Assembly: GCA_018894105.1 (NCBI GenBank)
Contig: CM032129.1
Coordinates: forward strand, 30,893,468 to 30,957,467
Reading direction: 5' to 3'
Source: Jacaranda mimosifolia
Lineage: Eukaryota; Streptophyta; Magnoliopsida; Lamiales; Bignoniaceae
Length of the DNA: 64,000 nucleotides
Position numbers and translations under genes: made by a program. The notes under the pieces were generated by a model, which worked only from the letters and a program-made list of their open reading frames with translations, made no database searches and was not told the DNA's origin. Positions 1 to 10,494 of this stretch are shown here, piece by piece (the stretch's first letter is position 1; each line of letters opens with the position of its first letter).

Positions 1-4
1 AAAA
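1..4 (-). terminator. Pol III terminator of the tRNA pair
   Basis: Four A on the plus strand read TTTT on the minus strand, eight bases past the 3' end of tRNA-Phe. This is the minimal RNA polymerase III stop. The run may continue beyond the window edge. Confidence 0.6.
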
Positions 5-12
5 GACGTTTT

Positions 13-37
13 TGCGGTGAGCGTGGATCGAACACGC

Positions 38-80
<43 letters not shown>

Positions 81-85
81 CCCGC
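13..85 (-). tRNA. tRNA-Phe (GAA)
   Basis: The 73 bases fold as a complete cloverleaf on the minus strand. The acceptor stem GCGGGGA pairs with its 3' half, the A box (TAGCTCAGTTGGG) and B box (GTTCGATCC) are canonical, and the anticodon GAA lies at 50-52. There is no intron and no encoded CCA. It sits 11 bp downstream of tRNA-Gly on the same strand and is followed by TTTT at 1-4. Confidence 0.97.
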
Positions 86-96
86 AAATATCTTGA

Positions 97-167
97 TGCA
101 CCAGCCGGGAATCGAACCCGGGTCTGTACCGTGGCAGGGTACTATTCTACCACTAGACCACTGGTGC
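97..167 (-). tRNA. tRNA-Gly (GCC)
   Basis: A 71-base cloverleaf on the minus strand. Acceptor stem GCACCAG, A box TGGTCTAGTGG, B box GGTTCGATTCC and anticodon GCC at 133-135 are all visible. A CAA motif lies just upstream (plus strand about 168-175), as is common for plant tRNA genes. The 11 bases before tRNA-Phe contain no TTTT, so a joint transcript is possible. Confidence 0.97.
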
Positions 168-245
168 TTGTTGACCTAGAAGCAAAACAAATAAAAATAT
201 ATAATCAAACAAAATCCTGCGTGAAGATGACACAATACACGGAAC

Positions 246-755
246 TAGGGGTGTAAATGAGTCAAGCTCGAGCCGGCTCACTAGAAAATTTTAAATTAAA
301 TAAAAATATTAAATTATTAATATATCATAATTATTTAATAATAATTAAAATTATTATTATAAATTAAATATCTATTAAATTATAATATGTATTATAATAA
401 TTACTATAATGATTTAAATTATAATATATTATGATTATTGATAAAATATTAAATTATTAATATATTATAATTATTTAATCATATATAATAAATATTTAAA
501 ATTAGAAAAAAAAAGTAAATTATTAATACATATTAATTAATATATAATAAATATTTAAAATTAGAAAAAGAAAGTAAATTATTAATATATATTAATTATT
601 TAATTAATATATAAAAAATATTTAAAAATAGAAAAAAACTCATCAGCTTTCGAACAACTAGAGAAGAGCTCGAACTCGGCTCATGTTAAAGCTCGAGCTA
701 TAATCGAGCCCACTCATGAGGCTCATGAGCCGGCTCGACTCATCTTACACCCCTA
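246..755. mobile_element. hAT-type MITE, 510 bp
   Basis: Terminal inverted repeats begin TAGGGGTGTAA at each end, with GAGTC, CTCGAGC and GCCGGCTC just inside. A perfect 8-bp target duplication CACGGAAC flanks it (238-245 and 756-763). The 8-bp duplication and the TAGGG terminus are hAT hallmarks. The interior is almost pure A/T with two internal near-duplications (about 500-620) and no coding capacity. Confidence 0.9.
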
Positions 756-763
756 CACGGAAC

Positions 764-2573
764 TATCCATAAATTTTTAAAGCCAATAAAAATATGAATT
801 GTGATAACTCATGATTGCAATATAAAGTCAATGTATATATATAATTATACAATACTATATTTTGAAGCTAAATTTAGCTCTACAAGTATGACACAAGTAC
901 AATCTACATCAACTCTCAATTTCATTTCATTACAATAGAGAGCTACTTGTATTGAAGTATTGCTCTATTAGTATTAATAAAAAAATTTATTATGTAAAAA
1001 TGCCTCAAAAGACTATAGAAGAATTTTTTTATTTTATTCTCATACTAATGATGGCCAAATTTATTGTAAAATACGAAAATTTAAATGCACTGAAGTATTT
1101 AATTTATTACGATACTGATAATGACCAAATTTGCCATCAAACATAAAGATCAGCTGCGTTGAAATATTCTCCCTCTCTCATCCTTCTATGCATCTTTATA
1201 GGACAAAATTTTCCACCATATATGGCGGGCCAATATTTCAACATGGGAAGCCTTCATGTTGATATTCTTCCCCCTTTCAAAATATTATTTCCTAGGACAA
1301 AACTTCCCACAGATACATACAAGCAGAAAAACATCTCCATAAGGCGGAGACTATCATATTTAATAATGAATTTGACGATCATATTTAAATACCTTAATTG
1401 TTAACATTTTAATTTATATTTTATAAATTATCTTGATTCATTGATTATAATTTAGTATTTTGTATTTTGTTTTACATCATGGTGTTGTGATCAAGAGTAA
1501 CAGATGATAAAAAAAAAAATCTCGTAATTCTCTTTTTTTATATATATAAATATTCTAATGATAAATTAATTTCCGGGTGTTTCACAATCACCAATAATTC
1601 AAAAATCAGCCGCTCAAATAATCAAAGAGAGATAGAAGTAACAATAAATCACAAATATATTTTGCACGTAATTAGCGTTGATTAGAGCCGTACGTACTGA
1701 GCCGGTTGGTAGTTAGACCGACCATTAACAATTTAGCTGTCAACAATTCAACCTTCAATATTAAGAAAACATTATAGTACTGTGTCGAAGCCTACCGGTT
1801 GTTGTAAGAGGGATAAAAAAATAAAAATAAGGCCACATTGACTTTATAAATTAGATGCAATAAGACCCGGATAATTATTTTAACTAATAAAAAATTGCGT
1901 TAATTAATTAGTTATTGGCAAATAATTTTTGTAAAATAGTTTAAAATGTACAGATCTTAAAATAAATTTAGAAATTATAATATTTTTAATAATTTAATTA
2001 GTAGTTGAGGAAAAAAATGATATTTTCAGTTAAGTATAAAAGAGATCGAGAAGATTTAATTATTATACCACTACTCTTGAACTGAATCTATCATCCCGTA
2101 TTTTTTATAGTTTTGTATTGAGTTTTTCGAATTATAAAGTTATAGTGTTGCAAACAGAATCGAAACCCCTCTCCCCTTTTCAAATAGAAAGGGACAGATT
2201 ATTCACATTTCATTTAATGAACAGAATTAAATTGAAAATTAAACAGCGAAATTTGATTAGTTCTTATATCCAAATATATGACACAAAGTAAACATGTCTC
2301 TATTGTTGCAAGAATTCACATAAAGATTACAAATGTCAAAACAAACATTTGAACCCTCATTAGGTTACCAAGAAACATGGGCAACAAGACAAAGGTCACC
2401 TCCCACTTATCTGCCTTTCCTAACACAAACATATTCCTCTTTCAAACTCTACCCCTCTTTTGACTCCCTTTGTTTTTCCCTGTACATTTATAACGACTTG
2501 CCCATCTTCACAAACACACTTTTTCATTCATCTTTAGACAAAAAATCATATAAAGTACCATAATTCATATCCC
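764..2573. other. Intergenic, AT-rich, nothing recognised
   Basis: No gene, RNA or defined repeat was recognised. Short open frames here have no family features. The last few hundred bases should include the promoter and 5' UTR of the CASP-like gene, but I see no clear TATA box or start site. Confidence 0.5.
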
Positions 2574-3262
2574 ATGAGTACTTTGTCTAAAAGGATCCCT
2601 ATATTTTTGCTAAGGCTGTTGGCCTTGGGTGCCAGTGTTTCTGCAACACTGATCATGGTCACCAGCCATGACTCTGCTCAGCTATTCAACATGAAATTTG
2701 AGGCCAAATATACGAATTCGCCGACTTTCAAGTAAGTATGTTGAAATGCAATTTCTATTTTTTTTTTTCCTAACTATGTTGAAATCATTATGAAAATTTG
2801 CAAAAATTTATGATGCTCTTAGGTACTTTGTGCTGATGAATGCAATTGCAAGTGGTTATACTCTTATACTACTCTTTTTTACTTCAAAGAGTTCATGTGG
2901 GCACTTGATCTTGGTCTTGGATTTGGTAAGGAATCGTCATATATTATCTTCCTTTTTTTGTTTTTTCATAATATATAAGAGAAAATTATATAGTATAGTT
3001 TATTTTGTTAATTCTTGTGATGAATATGTAGATTATGGCCTTGCTGCTGGATTCAAGCATATCAGCATGTCTAGCAATAGGACAAGTGGGGAAGAAAGGG
3101 AACAGTCATGCAGGTTGGCTGCCCATCTGTGGACAAGTTCCTAGGTTTTGTGATCATGTTACATGGGCTATGGTTGCTGGTTTTGTGGCTGCAATAGCTT
3201 ATTTCCTTGTACTTCTCTACTCCCTTCACAATGTCATGAACCTTTTCACTCTCAAAACTTAG
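2574..3262 (+). CDS. CASP-like protein (CASPL1-type), three exons
   Basis: Exons are 2574-2731, 2823-2925 and 3032-3262, with GT-AG introns at 2732-2822 (donor GTAAGT) and 2926-3031 (donor GTAAGG). The product is about 163 residues, a normal CASPL length. It is a four-transmembrane protein of the DUF588/MARVEL-like family. The predicted segments are near residues 8-28 (with the conserved Arg of TM1, FLLRLLALG), 53-72, 82-101 (after LDL, with the family's acidic residue) and 132-155. The loop with [14 protein letters not shown] and two cysteines before TM4 is typical of CASPL1 members. Family members form plasma-membrane scaffolds; only the CASPs proper are known to build the Casparian strip, so the exact role here is open. 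The start is the first in-frame ATG (MSTLSKR). No close neighbour suggests a shared job. Confidence 0.88.
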
Positions 3263-4175
3263 ATGAAATATTTGAAGTTCATAGTGTCGGAACCTTCTAA
3301 AAATAAATTATTTTTGTATTTAATAGCACTAGCAGTCTCTTGCTAGTTGTACAAGTGCTAGAATATTTGAGTGAGTTAAAGAATTGTCTTAATATAACCC
3401 TTTCATCAGTCCTATTTTTTTTAATTTCAATTAGCATTTTATTTTTAATTTTTCCTTTCGAATGCATGTCAGATATATTAACATTTTTTTAGAAAAATAT
3501 TTAATTACAGATTATATTACTTGCAGAAAAAGATACAAATCCTACTCTACGCCTATGCCTCGACTCTTAATAGTTATTCTATTTCAATTTAATCAAGTTT
3601 TGTAGAAGTTAAATCCACTTTTACTCTTCTTTTCGTCTCTCATTCTTGTTAAAAAAAAAGGGAACAAGAAGAAAAAAATGGGGGGAAACGAATTAATCAC
3701 AAATATTTGATTGTATACTAATCTTCTTGTCATTTCTTTTGATGTTAATAACTAAAAATATAATAATATAATATCAACACATCCAATAAAATTCATCTAT
3801 AAAATATAATAGAAAATAAAACACAGATTGAATTAGATGATTCAAAATATTTTTCTGTAATCATTTTAAAAGATCTCTCACACTTGTTAACCATAAGATT
3901 GTTACATATCAGCAAGAACTTCAATTCATAAGTTTCACAATGAAGAGCAAACCCATGTACCTATCTTTTATTGGTACATAATTATTCATTCCAAGCCACA
4001 ATACATTACAATCAATTATCCACACATGCTACACATGATTCATTGGAGTTTCTGTACAATCTTATTCAACACCCCCCCCCCCCCCCCCAACAACACACAC
4101 ACACACAATGAAACAACATATGAAGCAGCAAACCAGCAGTTTATACACAAAAGATAGCCAACTTTAGGGCTCACT
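3263..4175. other. Convergent intergenic region with poly-C and CA tracts
   Basis: This lies between the 3' ends of the CASP-like gene (plus) and the PHO2-like gene (minus), so it should hold both 3' UTRs. A run of 17 C at 4072-4088 is followed by a short (AC)n tract to about 4107, probably inside the PHO2 3' UTR. Nothing else was recognised. Confidence 0.6.
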
Positions 4176-7100
4176 TTATGGAACCTGTTCTAACAAATCA
4201 CTGCAATCAATCCCCTTGTCTGAAAATGCTTCCACAAGCCTAGGATAGAGTTTTGTGAGCATAATCTTGAACCCTGTTGAGCTTCCTTTCTGAATTTCTT
4301 GTTCAGCTTTCCCACAGCTGAATGGATGCCCTACAGGTGCTCCTCCCATGTATGCCTTGCAAGCCAATAAGATATTTATGCAGCGTCGACTGAAGTGCTC
4401 ATCCACAAGTGCCTCAAAATGCTGTTCCAATTTCAGACAAAATGACATTTTAATCACTTTCTTCAGACAGAAAACACAAGAAAAACAAAACATCATAGTC
4501 CTACTCATGAATTTACGTTATTGTTTATGCTCGCTATTAGGAATGCAATCGAGTTGAATCAGTTTGCGAGCCTCACGAGGTGAATTCAAGCTCTATCTCA
4601 AAATCTGATCTCAAGTAGTCTATATCTAAGCTCAAGGTTTGCGAGCAAACGCGCATACTAGTATACAATTAAATATTATTTTTTAGTTTTTAATAATATA
4701 TTACTATCATTTATTTCGAGTTCAAGTTCCAACTTGAAATCAAAGTTGTTTTCAATTCACTTGACAATTCAAGTTTAGTGGAGTCGAGCCGAGTTTGAGC
4801 TCGAGATCTCGAGCTCTAATACAAATTTCGAGCTCAACCTCGGGCTTGAAAATTTCCCTCAAACTTGGCTCAATTGTACCCCTACTTATGATAGCCACAT
4901 TATATTTACCTTGGGCGGCTTGCGGAGAAGGTATAACATGGACCGGCAGCTGACAAGAAAAGCATTTTCATTGTAGCTAACAGAGTTCTTTTCACCCTCG
5001 GCTTTGCCAATCTGCGTGTCGTAGCCAGCCTCATTAAAATAAGGCTTTTCATTAAGAACAAGGGCCTGGAGGGAAAGGAGGATTTGAAGGATTGTGGAGG
5101 ATCCCGGATTCCAAACTTCACTTTGAGATCCTGTCCAAGTATTCAAGAGACTCAGACAGACTTTTCCAGATTCATACAAGTTGGGATTGAGGCGAAGTCC
5201 ACCAGAGTTGTAGTAAACCATCTGCACAAATGTTAGGTTAATTAGAACTGTGTAATCTTTCATAATATACATTTAGAATGAAGTATGACTATGCCCATAG
5301 ATAGTGTAATCTTTCATCAAATTATGGTAAGAAACCACTTACAGGTGGCTCATTTGGATATTGCGGGGGAAGATAAATATCGAAAAAGAACAATCCATCG
5401 TGATATGGAGTCCCAGCAGTGCCTATAATTGCAGCTCGAAGCAAGTCCATTCTTTCTTCGTAGACACGTACGTAGATAGTTTCTGTTCAGACAATAGAGA
5501 TCTCATTTAACATAGTAGAAAAAGAATATAGCTGTGGAAGTCTGATAGTTTTATGCAGTAAGAGCATCATATATTGAATTGCATTCGAATTTCTATTATG
5601 ATAGTACTGTTATCTACTGCATAAATCAGTCTTTTCGGATCAGCAGTCTACTTGTTCTAGTACTAGGTCAGTTCAACTGAGGATGCTGTGCTAGAATCTC
5701 CAGCCTCCTCTAATCAGATGACTCTTATTAACAAAAATCGACAAAAGACATGATTTTAATGTCAAACACTATATGTCCAAATCAACATGTAACAAATTTC
5801 TCACCAGGAAGATCTTTCTCCAAAATGCTCCATTCCTGGTGAACCTTCTTTAGCCAGCTTCTTTTCACCTGTCATAACAGAAAACCTAAGCCAACACGGA
5901 CAAGATAACCATTTCCTATTTCTAAGAACAGAAAATTTTATTCCTGACCTGGGGAGACTGTAGATCCATCCCAGATTCGTTGACAAAGTGATGCTCTGTG
6001 CAATTATTAACCATATCAAACTGGCTGAAAGATTCTTGATACTTGCTGCTAGATGGCGACACAATATCCTCATTAGCTTCTTTAATTTGTGGCGAGGCTA
6101 TCTTTTCAGCCATCTCTAAATCATCTACAACTAGAAGCTGGCCCCCAGGGTTCAAATTGTGAAGTTCCATGGCTTCCTCTTCAGGGATTTGCCATGATTT
6201 TGCCCTTCTGATGTGCATTGATATCCACTAATCAGGGATGTACCTAGAGACCCGAATAGGCTGGAAGTAATACTTGTGAAAACCCCTATAGCAACTTGAG
6301 AAATGGAATGTGAACTGGAGTCCTTTGCATCGTCATAGTTAAGACCCAACATATCCTGCATCGATTTACTTTCAGTACATCCTACCCCAGGATGCAAACA
6401 CTTGAGCATAAAATTAAATGATAGCAACATGAATTTGATGATCCCTCTAAGTGAAGCAAGATTATTGCTATGATAGCTTGGGGTTGGAATGTCCATTCTC
6501 ATTAGAAATGTTCATGTTTCTTTGGTTTCAAAATTAGTATCAGTCTCTCAACTGAAATCTTCCACACACACACACACACACACACAGAGCCATTCCTGCC
6601 ACCCCCCAACACACACATGTATAGATAGGGAAGGGGGAGAGGGGAGGAAAGGAGGAGGATTTGGTGCACCTTTAACTTTTCGCCCAACATTTGGTTCTTC
6701 ATAGGAAGTTCCTCATTTGGTTGTTGAATATTTTCATCACTGAGTACAGTTGTGCCTTCACATTTATCAACCCTATAGATCTCGTATGGTGCAACCTGTA
6801 ATGATGTTGGGTACTCGTCAAAAAGTCTTTTAAACAAGCACAAGCATGTTGTTATGTAATTAAAGAGAATGGAAACTACTAACAGGAAAATTATATTCAT
6901 AAAGGCACATAAAGCCTCAGAGGTTCCATTTGTTAAAAACCATTCAGTGATGCATAGTACAAGATCAAAAAGTCCATCAATGTCTGATGAATAGCCTCGA
7001 ACTAAATACTTGCCTTGTGGCCTCAGGACTGACTGTATTACATTTTTTTTTTTCTATCTAGAAGTTTAATATTCATTTTCAGCTTACTACGATATATGAA

Positions 7101-8721
7101 GTTTTGCCAATTTTCTAACATGCAAGACTCAAAGTACTACCAGTCTATTTGAGGGGGGAATCATCCCAGACCTCAATCAAGTTGGGGTCCGGATGTACTG
7201 TAGCTTGTGCGACTAAGAAATGGATAAACTCTAACAGAACACATAAGTTTTAACACTATATAGGAAGATTCATACCTTACTTGTAGCACCAGTAGCCCAT
7301 TTCACTTCAACATCCCCATGTTTGAAGCCAACTACAGTCCCAAAATAAGACAAGAATTTTTTGTTGAGAAATTCAGTCTGATCTCCACCGTTTTCAACAG
7401 GCTTCAGATCAGCTTCTTCCCTTACATGGATTTTAGAGCTTGCATGGCTTCTCTCACAATTTCCATTTGTGAGATCAACAATACTCTTCTCCGTCCTAAA
7501 AACTGCCTCACCAAGGCAGTATGAGTACTCTGGGTGCTCAACCAGTTCGTAGGCACTCACAATTTCCTCCATCTGTTCTTCCTCAGGATCAAGTTGATCC
7601 GGAGGGGGCTTGCACCATTTTACCTTCACAGTTCGTTCCCTTGGATCCACACTTTTGACAACACCCCATCTCTGGAATCCGGGAAATTGCAAATCATCAC
7701 CTGTTCCCTTTTCCAAAACAAATGCGTCAGGCCAAAAGTCGTGAGCATCAACAATATTTACTGGGAACAGCAAATGTGAATCTAATCCCACAGATTGTCT
7801 GCCGTCCTGCCACTGGACATCAACTTTAGTCTTTGTCTTTACAATAACAGCGATCTGTTGAATGTTAGGACTGGCATCCCTACCCCTACTCTGAACTAAC
7901 ATTTCTGATTGCCTGTGTCCTTTGACAAGCCCAGAAGCATAAGCACTTGGCAAACTCTGCTCTATTGGAAGAACACACCAATCACCGAGCTGCCAATTTG
8001 CATGGGGGAAACCAGGAAGCACGGATAAATTTTTTGAATCCTGAAAACTCGGGGGAGCAGGTACCTTCTCACCATTACCATTGTTGACAGCACAGCTAAG
8101 CCAATCGACATTTACAAGTCCAGCATCCACATTGCAGATAGTGCCTTGCTCTTGTTTATCCTTTCTGATACCACACAACCAGCGAGTTGATCTAGAAGCA
8201 GCTGAGGACTCTATCTGAACTCTTTGTCCAGGGTAGAAAGGATATTGAGGATCTTCAATTAGATCCGGAGATAGCGCAATAATCTTCTCTGGACCCTCAG
8301 TAGTTAGTTGACACTTTGTACCATCGTCAAACAAGATGGTGACACGGTCAACTATTTTTTCCACTTTTCCAAGCCATGGCCCGCACATTACATAGTCCCC
8401 AACAGAAACTGAGCGTATTTTCTGAAGATCTCTGGAACTGATATTTTGTATTTTGCATCCATAAACATTTTCCAAGTCCACAGTCATGTCCACATTGACC
8501 ACCTTTCCCATTTGCCCCAAAGGGTTTGAGACCAAGCAAACTATGTCCCCGTGCACGAAACCCCTCTCAAACAAGAGAAAATCATCAATTTTTTCAATTG
8601 TTTCCTCAAGGCTAGAGAAAATGGTGCGGGCCTGTCCACCATAAAGAGACTCGATATCCTCCTGATCCTCAGAACTGCTGCTCTCACTGAAACTATCAAA
8701 ATCACTGAGTAGCGAATCCAT
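4176..8721 (-). CDS. PHO2: PHO2/UBC24-type E2 ubiquitin-conjugating enzyme
   Basis: Coding exons on the minus strand are 8721-7276, 6795-6670, 6400-5949, 5868-5805, 5482-5343, 5221-4910 and 4421-4176, with an acceptor at 8733-8734 just upstream of the ATG. The product is about 928 residues; Arabidopsis PHO2 is about 907. The acidic Ser-rich N-terminus (SESSSSEDQEDIE) leads into a long region with SH3-like stretches (GDYVMCGPWLGKV, YPFYPGQRVQ, WQLGDWC). The C-terminal UBC fold starts at WLKKVHQEWS and contains YVRVYEERMDLLRAA, the catalytic motif NLYESGKVCLSLLNTW (Cys codon 5156-5158) and ALVLNEKPYFNEAGY. The family acts at endomembranes to ubiquitinate phosphate transporters and PHO1, limiting phosphate loading. 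Exon 4 carries an apparent one-base frameshift between about 6152 and 6226. The exon 4 acceptor (6401-6402) is the least certain boundary. Confidence 0.93.
4538..4884. mobile_element. hAT-type MITE in PHO2 last intron
   Basis: The ends read TAGGAATGCAATCGAG and, on the other strand, TAGGGGTACAATTGAG. The interior has the GAGCTCGAG-rich subterminal blocks of the other copies here. The target duplication is decayed (4530-4537 against 4885-4892, 4 of 8 matching), so this is an old copy. It fills about 70% of the 488-bp intron and ends 26 bp from the exon 7 donor. Confidence 0.75.
6563..6586. repeat. (CA)12 microsatellite in PHO2 intron
   Basis: Twelve perfect CA units lie in the intron between PHO2 exons 3 and 4 (6401-6669). 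Likely length-polymorphic. Confidence 0.95.
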
Positions 8722-8893
8722 AAAGCTGACTCCTGGAGGAATAAATACGTAAATTAAATATCAACTACACCATCACCAAGGAAATGCTGGTGCAGGATTG
8801 GTTGAATGAAGCAAGACAGAATTCAATTAATGTTTCTAATTTGATTCTCACTCAGAAACAAGATTTATCTTAGATATTCCACACTATCATCGC

Positions 8894-9249
8894 TAGGGGT
8901 GCAAACAAGTCGAGTCGGCTCACAAGCCTCACGAGCCGAGCCCGAGCTCTAATTCGAACTGATCTCGAACTGTTTGTACCTAGACTCAAGGCTCGCGAAC
9001 CAGTATATAATTAAATATTATTTTTTATTTTATTAATAAATATATATTATATTACTATTTTTTTATTTTGAGTTCAAGCTAGGCCTGTAATTTTTACAAT
9101 TTATTTGTCAATTCAAGCTTTATCGAGCCGAGCTCGAGCTTAAAATTTTAGACTCGTCGAGCTCAAGCCTAAAATATATATTTCGAGTTTGAGCTCAAGC
9201 TCGAAAATTTTGCCCAAACTCAGCTCGGTTTGGCTTGATTGAACCCCTA
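8894..9249. mobile_element. hAT-type MITE in PHO2 5'-leader intron, 356 bp
   Basis: The ends read TAGGGGTGCAAACAAG and, on the other strand, TAGGGGTTCAATCAAG. A perfect 8-bp target duplication ATCATCGC flanks it (8886-8893 and 9250-9257). GAGCTCGAGC-type subterminal blocks surround an AT-rich core. It lies in the intron between the leader exon and the first coding exon of PHO2. Confidence 0.92.
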
Positions 9250-9746
9250 ATCATCGCCAATAGCTAATATCTTGAATAAAAAATTTACTCACAGGATGAA
9301 GCTTTAGTAAGGGTAAGATATGCTACAAAATGACGTGATAATTGTTAGGCACTCTTTGCTATGTCATCTTCTAGAGGAACCATACTTCAATTAAACAATC
9401 CAGAAGGGGGGTGGGGGGTGTTGTTGTAAACCGCAATTTTACTCCACGTTTAGCAAAACTCAGCTATATCTAGTTATTTCCCGGAAAACAAACAACACCA
9501 TAAAAGCGTAATGTCCTAGTGATAATAAAAGTAAAAAAGAGGCTTACCAATACCACCTGAGCTGCGCTTTAAACGTGATGACTAGTTCCAACAAAAACTG
9601 CTGCCGAAAGACTGAATGATTACTTAAATAATCGACCGCAACCAGGATCAGAGGTCTTGTGCAGATTAAAGAATCAAAGTTGAAGAATCTCTGCTGGTAA
9701 TTCAACTTTTTTCCGACTGTAAGTATCTCCAGAGCCGGAGATAATA

Positions 9747-9767
9747 TGCCAAAGGAGATTTGCCCAA
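9747..9767 (-). promoter_or_regulatory. miR399 target site 1
   Basis: The plus strand TGCCAAAGGAGATTTGCCC is the miR399 core exactly (19 of 19), followed by AA. The minus-strand PHO2 transcript is perfectly complementary across seed and cleavage positions. Confidence 0.93.
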
Positions 9768-9799
9768 TAAAGGGATAAAAGGAGTGCAAGACTCCAAAA

Positions 9800-9820
9800 T
9801 GCCAAAGGAGATTTGCCCAA
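9800..9820 (-). promoter_or_regulatory. miR399 target site 2
   Basis: Identical 21-mer to site 1, 53 bp away. The flanks (AGGGATAAAAGGAG) are also shared, so the array grew partly by local duplication. Confidence 0.93.
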
Positions 9821-9851
9821 TACAGGGATAAAAGGAGCCTCAAGACTCCAA

Positions 9852-9872
9852 TGCTAAAGAAGATTTGCCCAG
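9852..9872 (-). promoter_or_regulatory. miR399 target site 3
   Basis: TGCTAAAGAAGATTTGCCCA differs from the miR399 core at positions 4 and 9. It lies 52 bp from site 2 in the same repeating arrangement. Probably still recognised, less strongly. Confidence 0.8.
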
Positions 9873-9903
9873 GAATGGACACAAAGAGTTCCGCCAACAG
9901 GTA

Positions 9904-9924
9904 TGCCAACAGAAATTTGTCAAG
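9904..9924 (-). promoter_or_regulatory. Degenerate miR399 site 4
   Basis: TGCCAACAGAAATTTGTCAA keeps the seed end but has mismatches at 7, 10 and 17 against the core. The 52-bp spacing from site 3 supports common origin. Function is doubtful. Confidence 0.5.
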
Positions 9925-10096
9925 GAGTAAAGAGCACCCTGGAAGAAATCCCAAATCAGCTGTCCGAACAACTGGTGTCAAAGACCAAATGAAAGGAATT
10001 TTCCTGGATGTGAAGGGTGATGCTCAAAACTGGAGAACCCTCCTCCTCAATAATCAGAATGCGATAGGCAGAAGCCCAGCTAGAGGAACTCGAATT

Positions 10097-10117
10097 TGCC
10101 TAAGGAGATTTACCCCG
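10097..10117 (-). promoter_or_regulatory. miR399 target site 5
   Basis: TGCCTAAGGAGATTTACCCC has two differences from the core, at positions 5 and 16. The centre (cleavage region) is intact. Confidence 0.78.
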
Positions 10118-10191
10118 AAGTATTGTAAGAGCATATAATGCTAAAGGTCTTCGAAGAAAACTTTTTGGTTCTTCAGAAGCCAAGTGTAAAT

Positions 10192-10212
10192 TGCCAAAGG
10201 AGAGTTGCCCCT
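10192..10212 (-). promoter_or_regulatory. miR399 target site 6 (miR399b/c type)
   Basis: TGCCAAAGGAGAGTTGCCC matches the miR399b/c variant (GAGAGTTG) over 19 bases, unlike sites 1-5 which match the GAGATTTG variant. Confidence 0.9.
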
Positions 10213-10494
10213 GAGTGCAGCCCAAATGTAATTAGCTTCTTCACTCAGTGCCAAAGCAGATGGATTTGCCTCGTGGAAAGAGAATAATCAACCAAAACAG
10301 GGAGATAGCCCTTGCTTGAAATTCTTGATGGCCCTAGCAAGACTTTTTTTTGGTGCAATGTACATCAACTGAGCCAAGGATAACTACAAATCTGAATCTT
10401 ATTCTTGCAGATAAGTAAACCAAGCTTGGATTTGAATCAGCAGTCTTATTAAGTTAAACCAATTGACATGACCAGTAATACATGACTATGAAAC

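Larger units (their letters stand above)
9548..10494 (-). promoter_or_regulatory. PHO2: PHO2 5'-UTR exon with miR399 target array
   Basis: A minus-strand donor GTAAGC at 9546-9547 ends this non-coding exon. The most plausible acceptor is TTGCAG at 10495-10500, so the upstream edge is approximate. In known plants the PHO2 leader is a separate exon with about five miR399 sites. Here the plus strand shows five good miR399-like 21-mers (9747, 9800, 9852, 10097, 10192), one poor one (9904) and a bulged remnant at 10249-10270. The transcript is therefore the complement, as needed for targeting. An open frame of 145 codons crosses part of the exon but looks incidental. Confidence 0.85.

Noticed and set aside
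952..1404. Two short plus-strand open frames as small genes
   Set aside because: No recognisable motif, AT-driven composition, no splice or promoter context.
9544..9981. Minus-strand open frame of 145 codons over the miR399 array
   Set aside because: It lies in the inferred PHO2 5' leader, its sequence is dictated by repeated miR399 sites, it runs through the splice donor at 9546 and has no family features.
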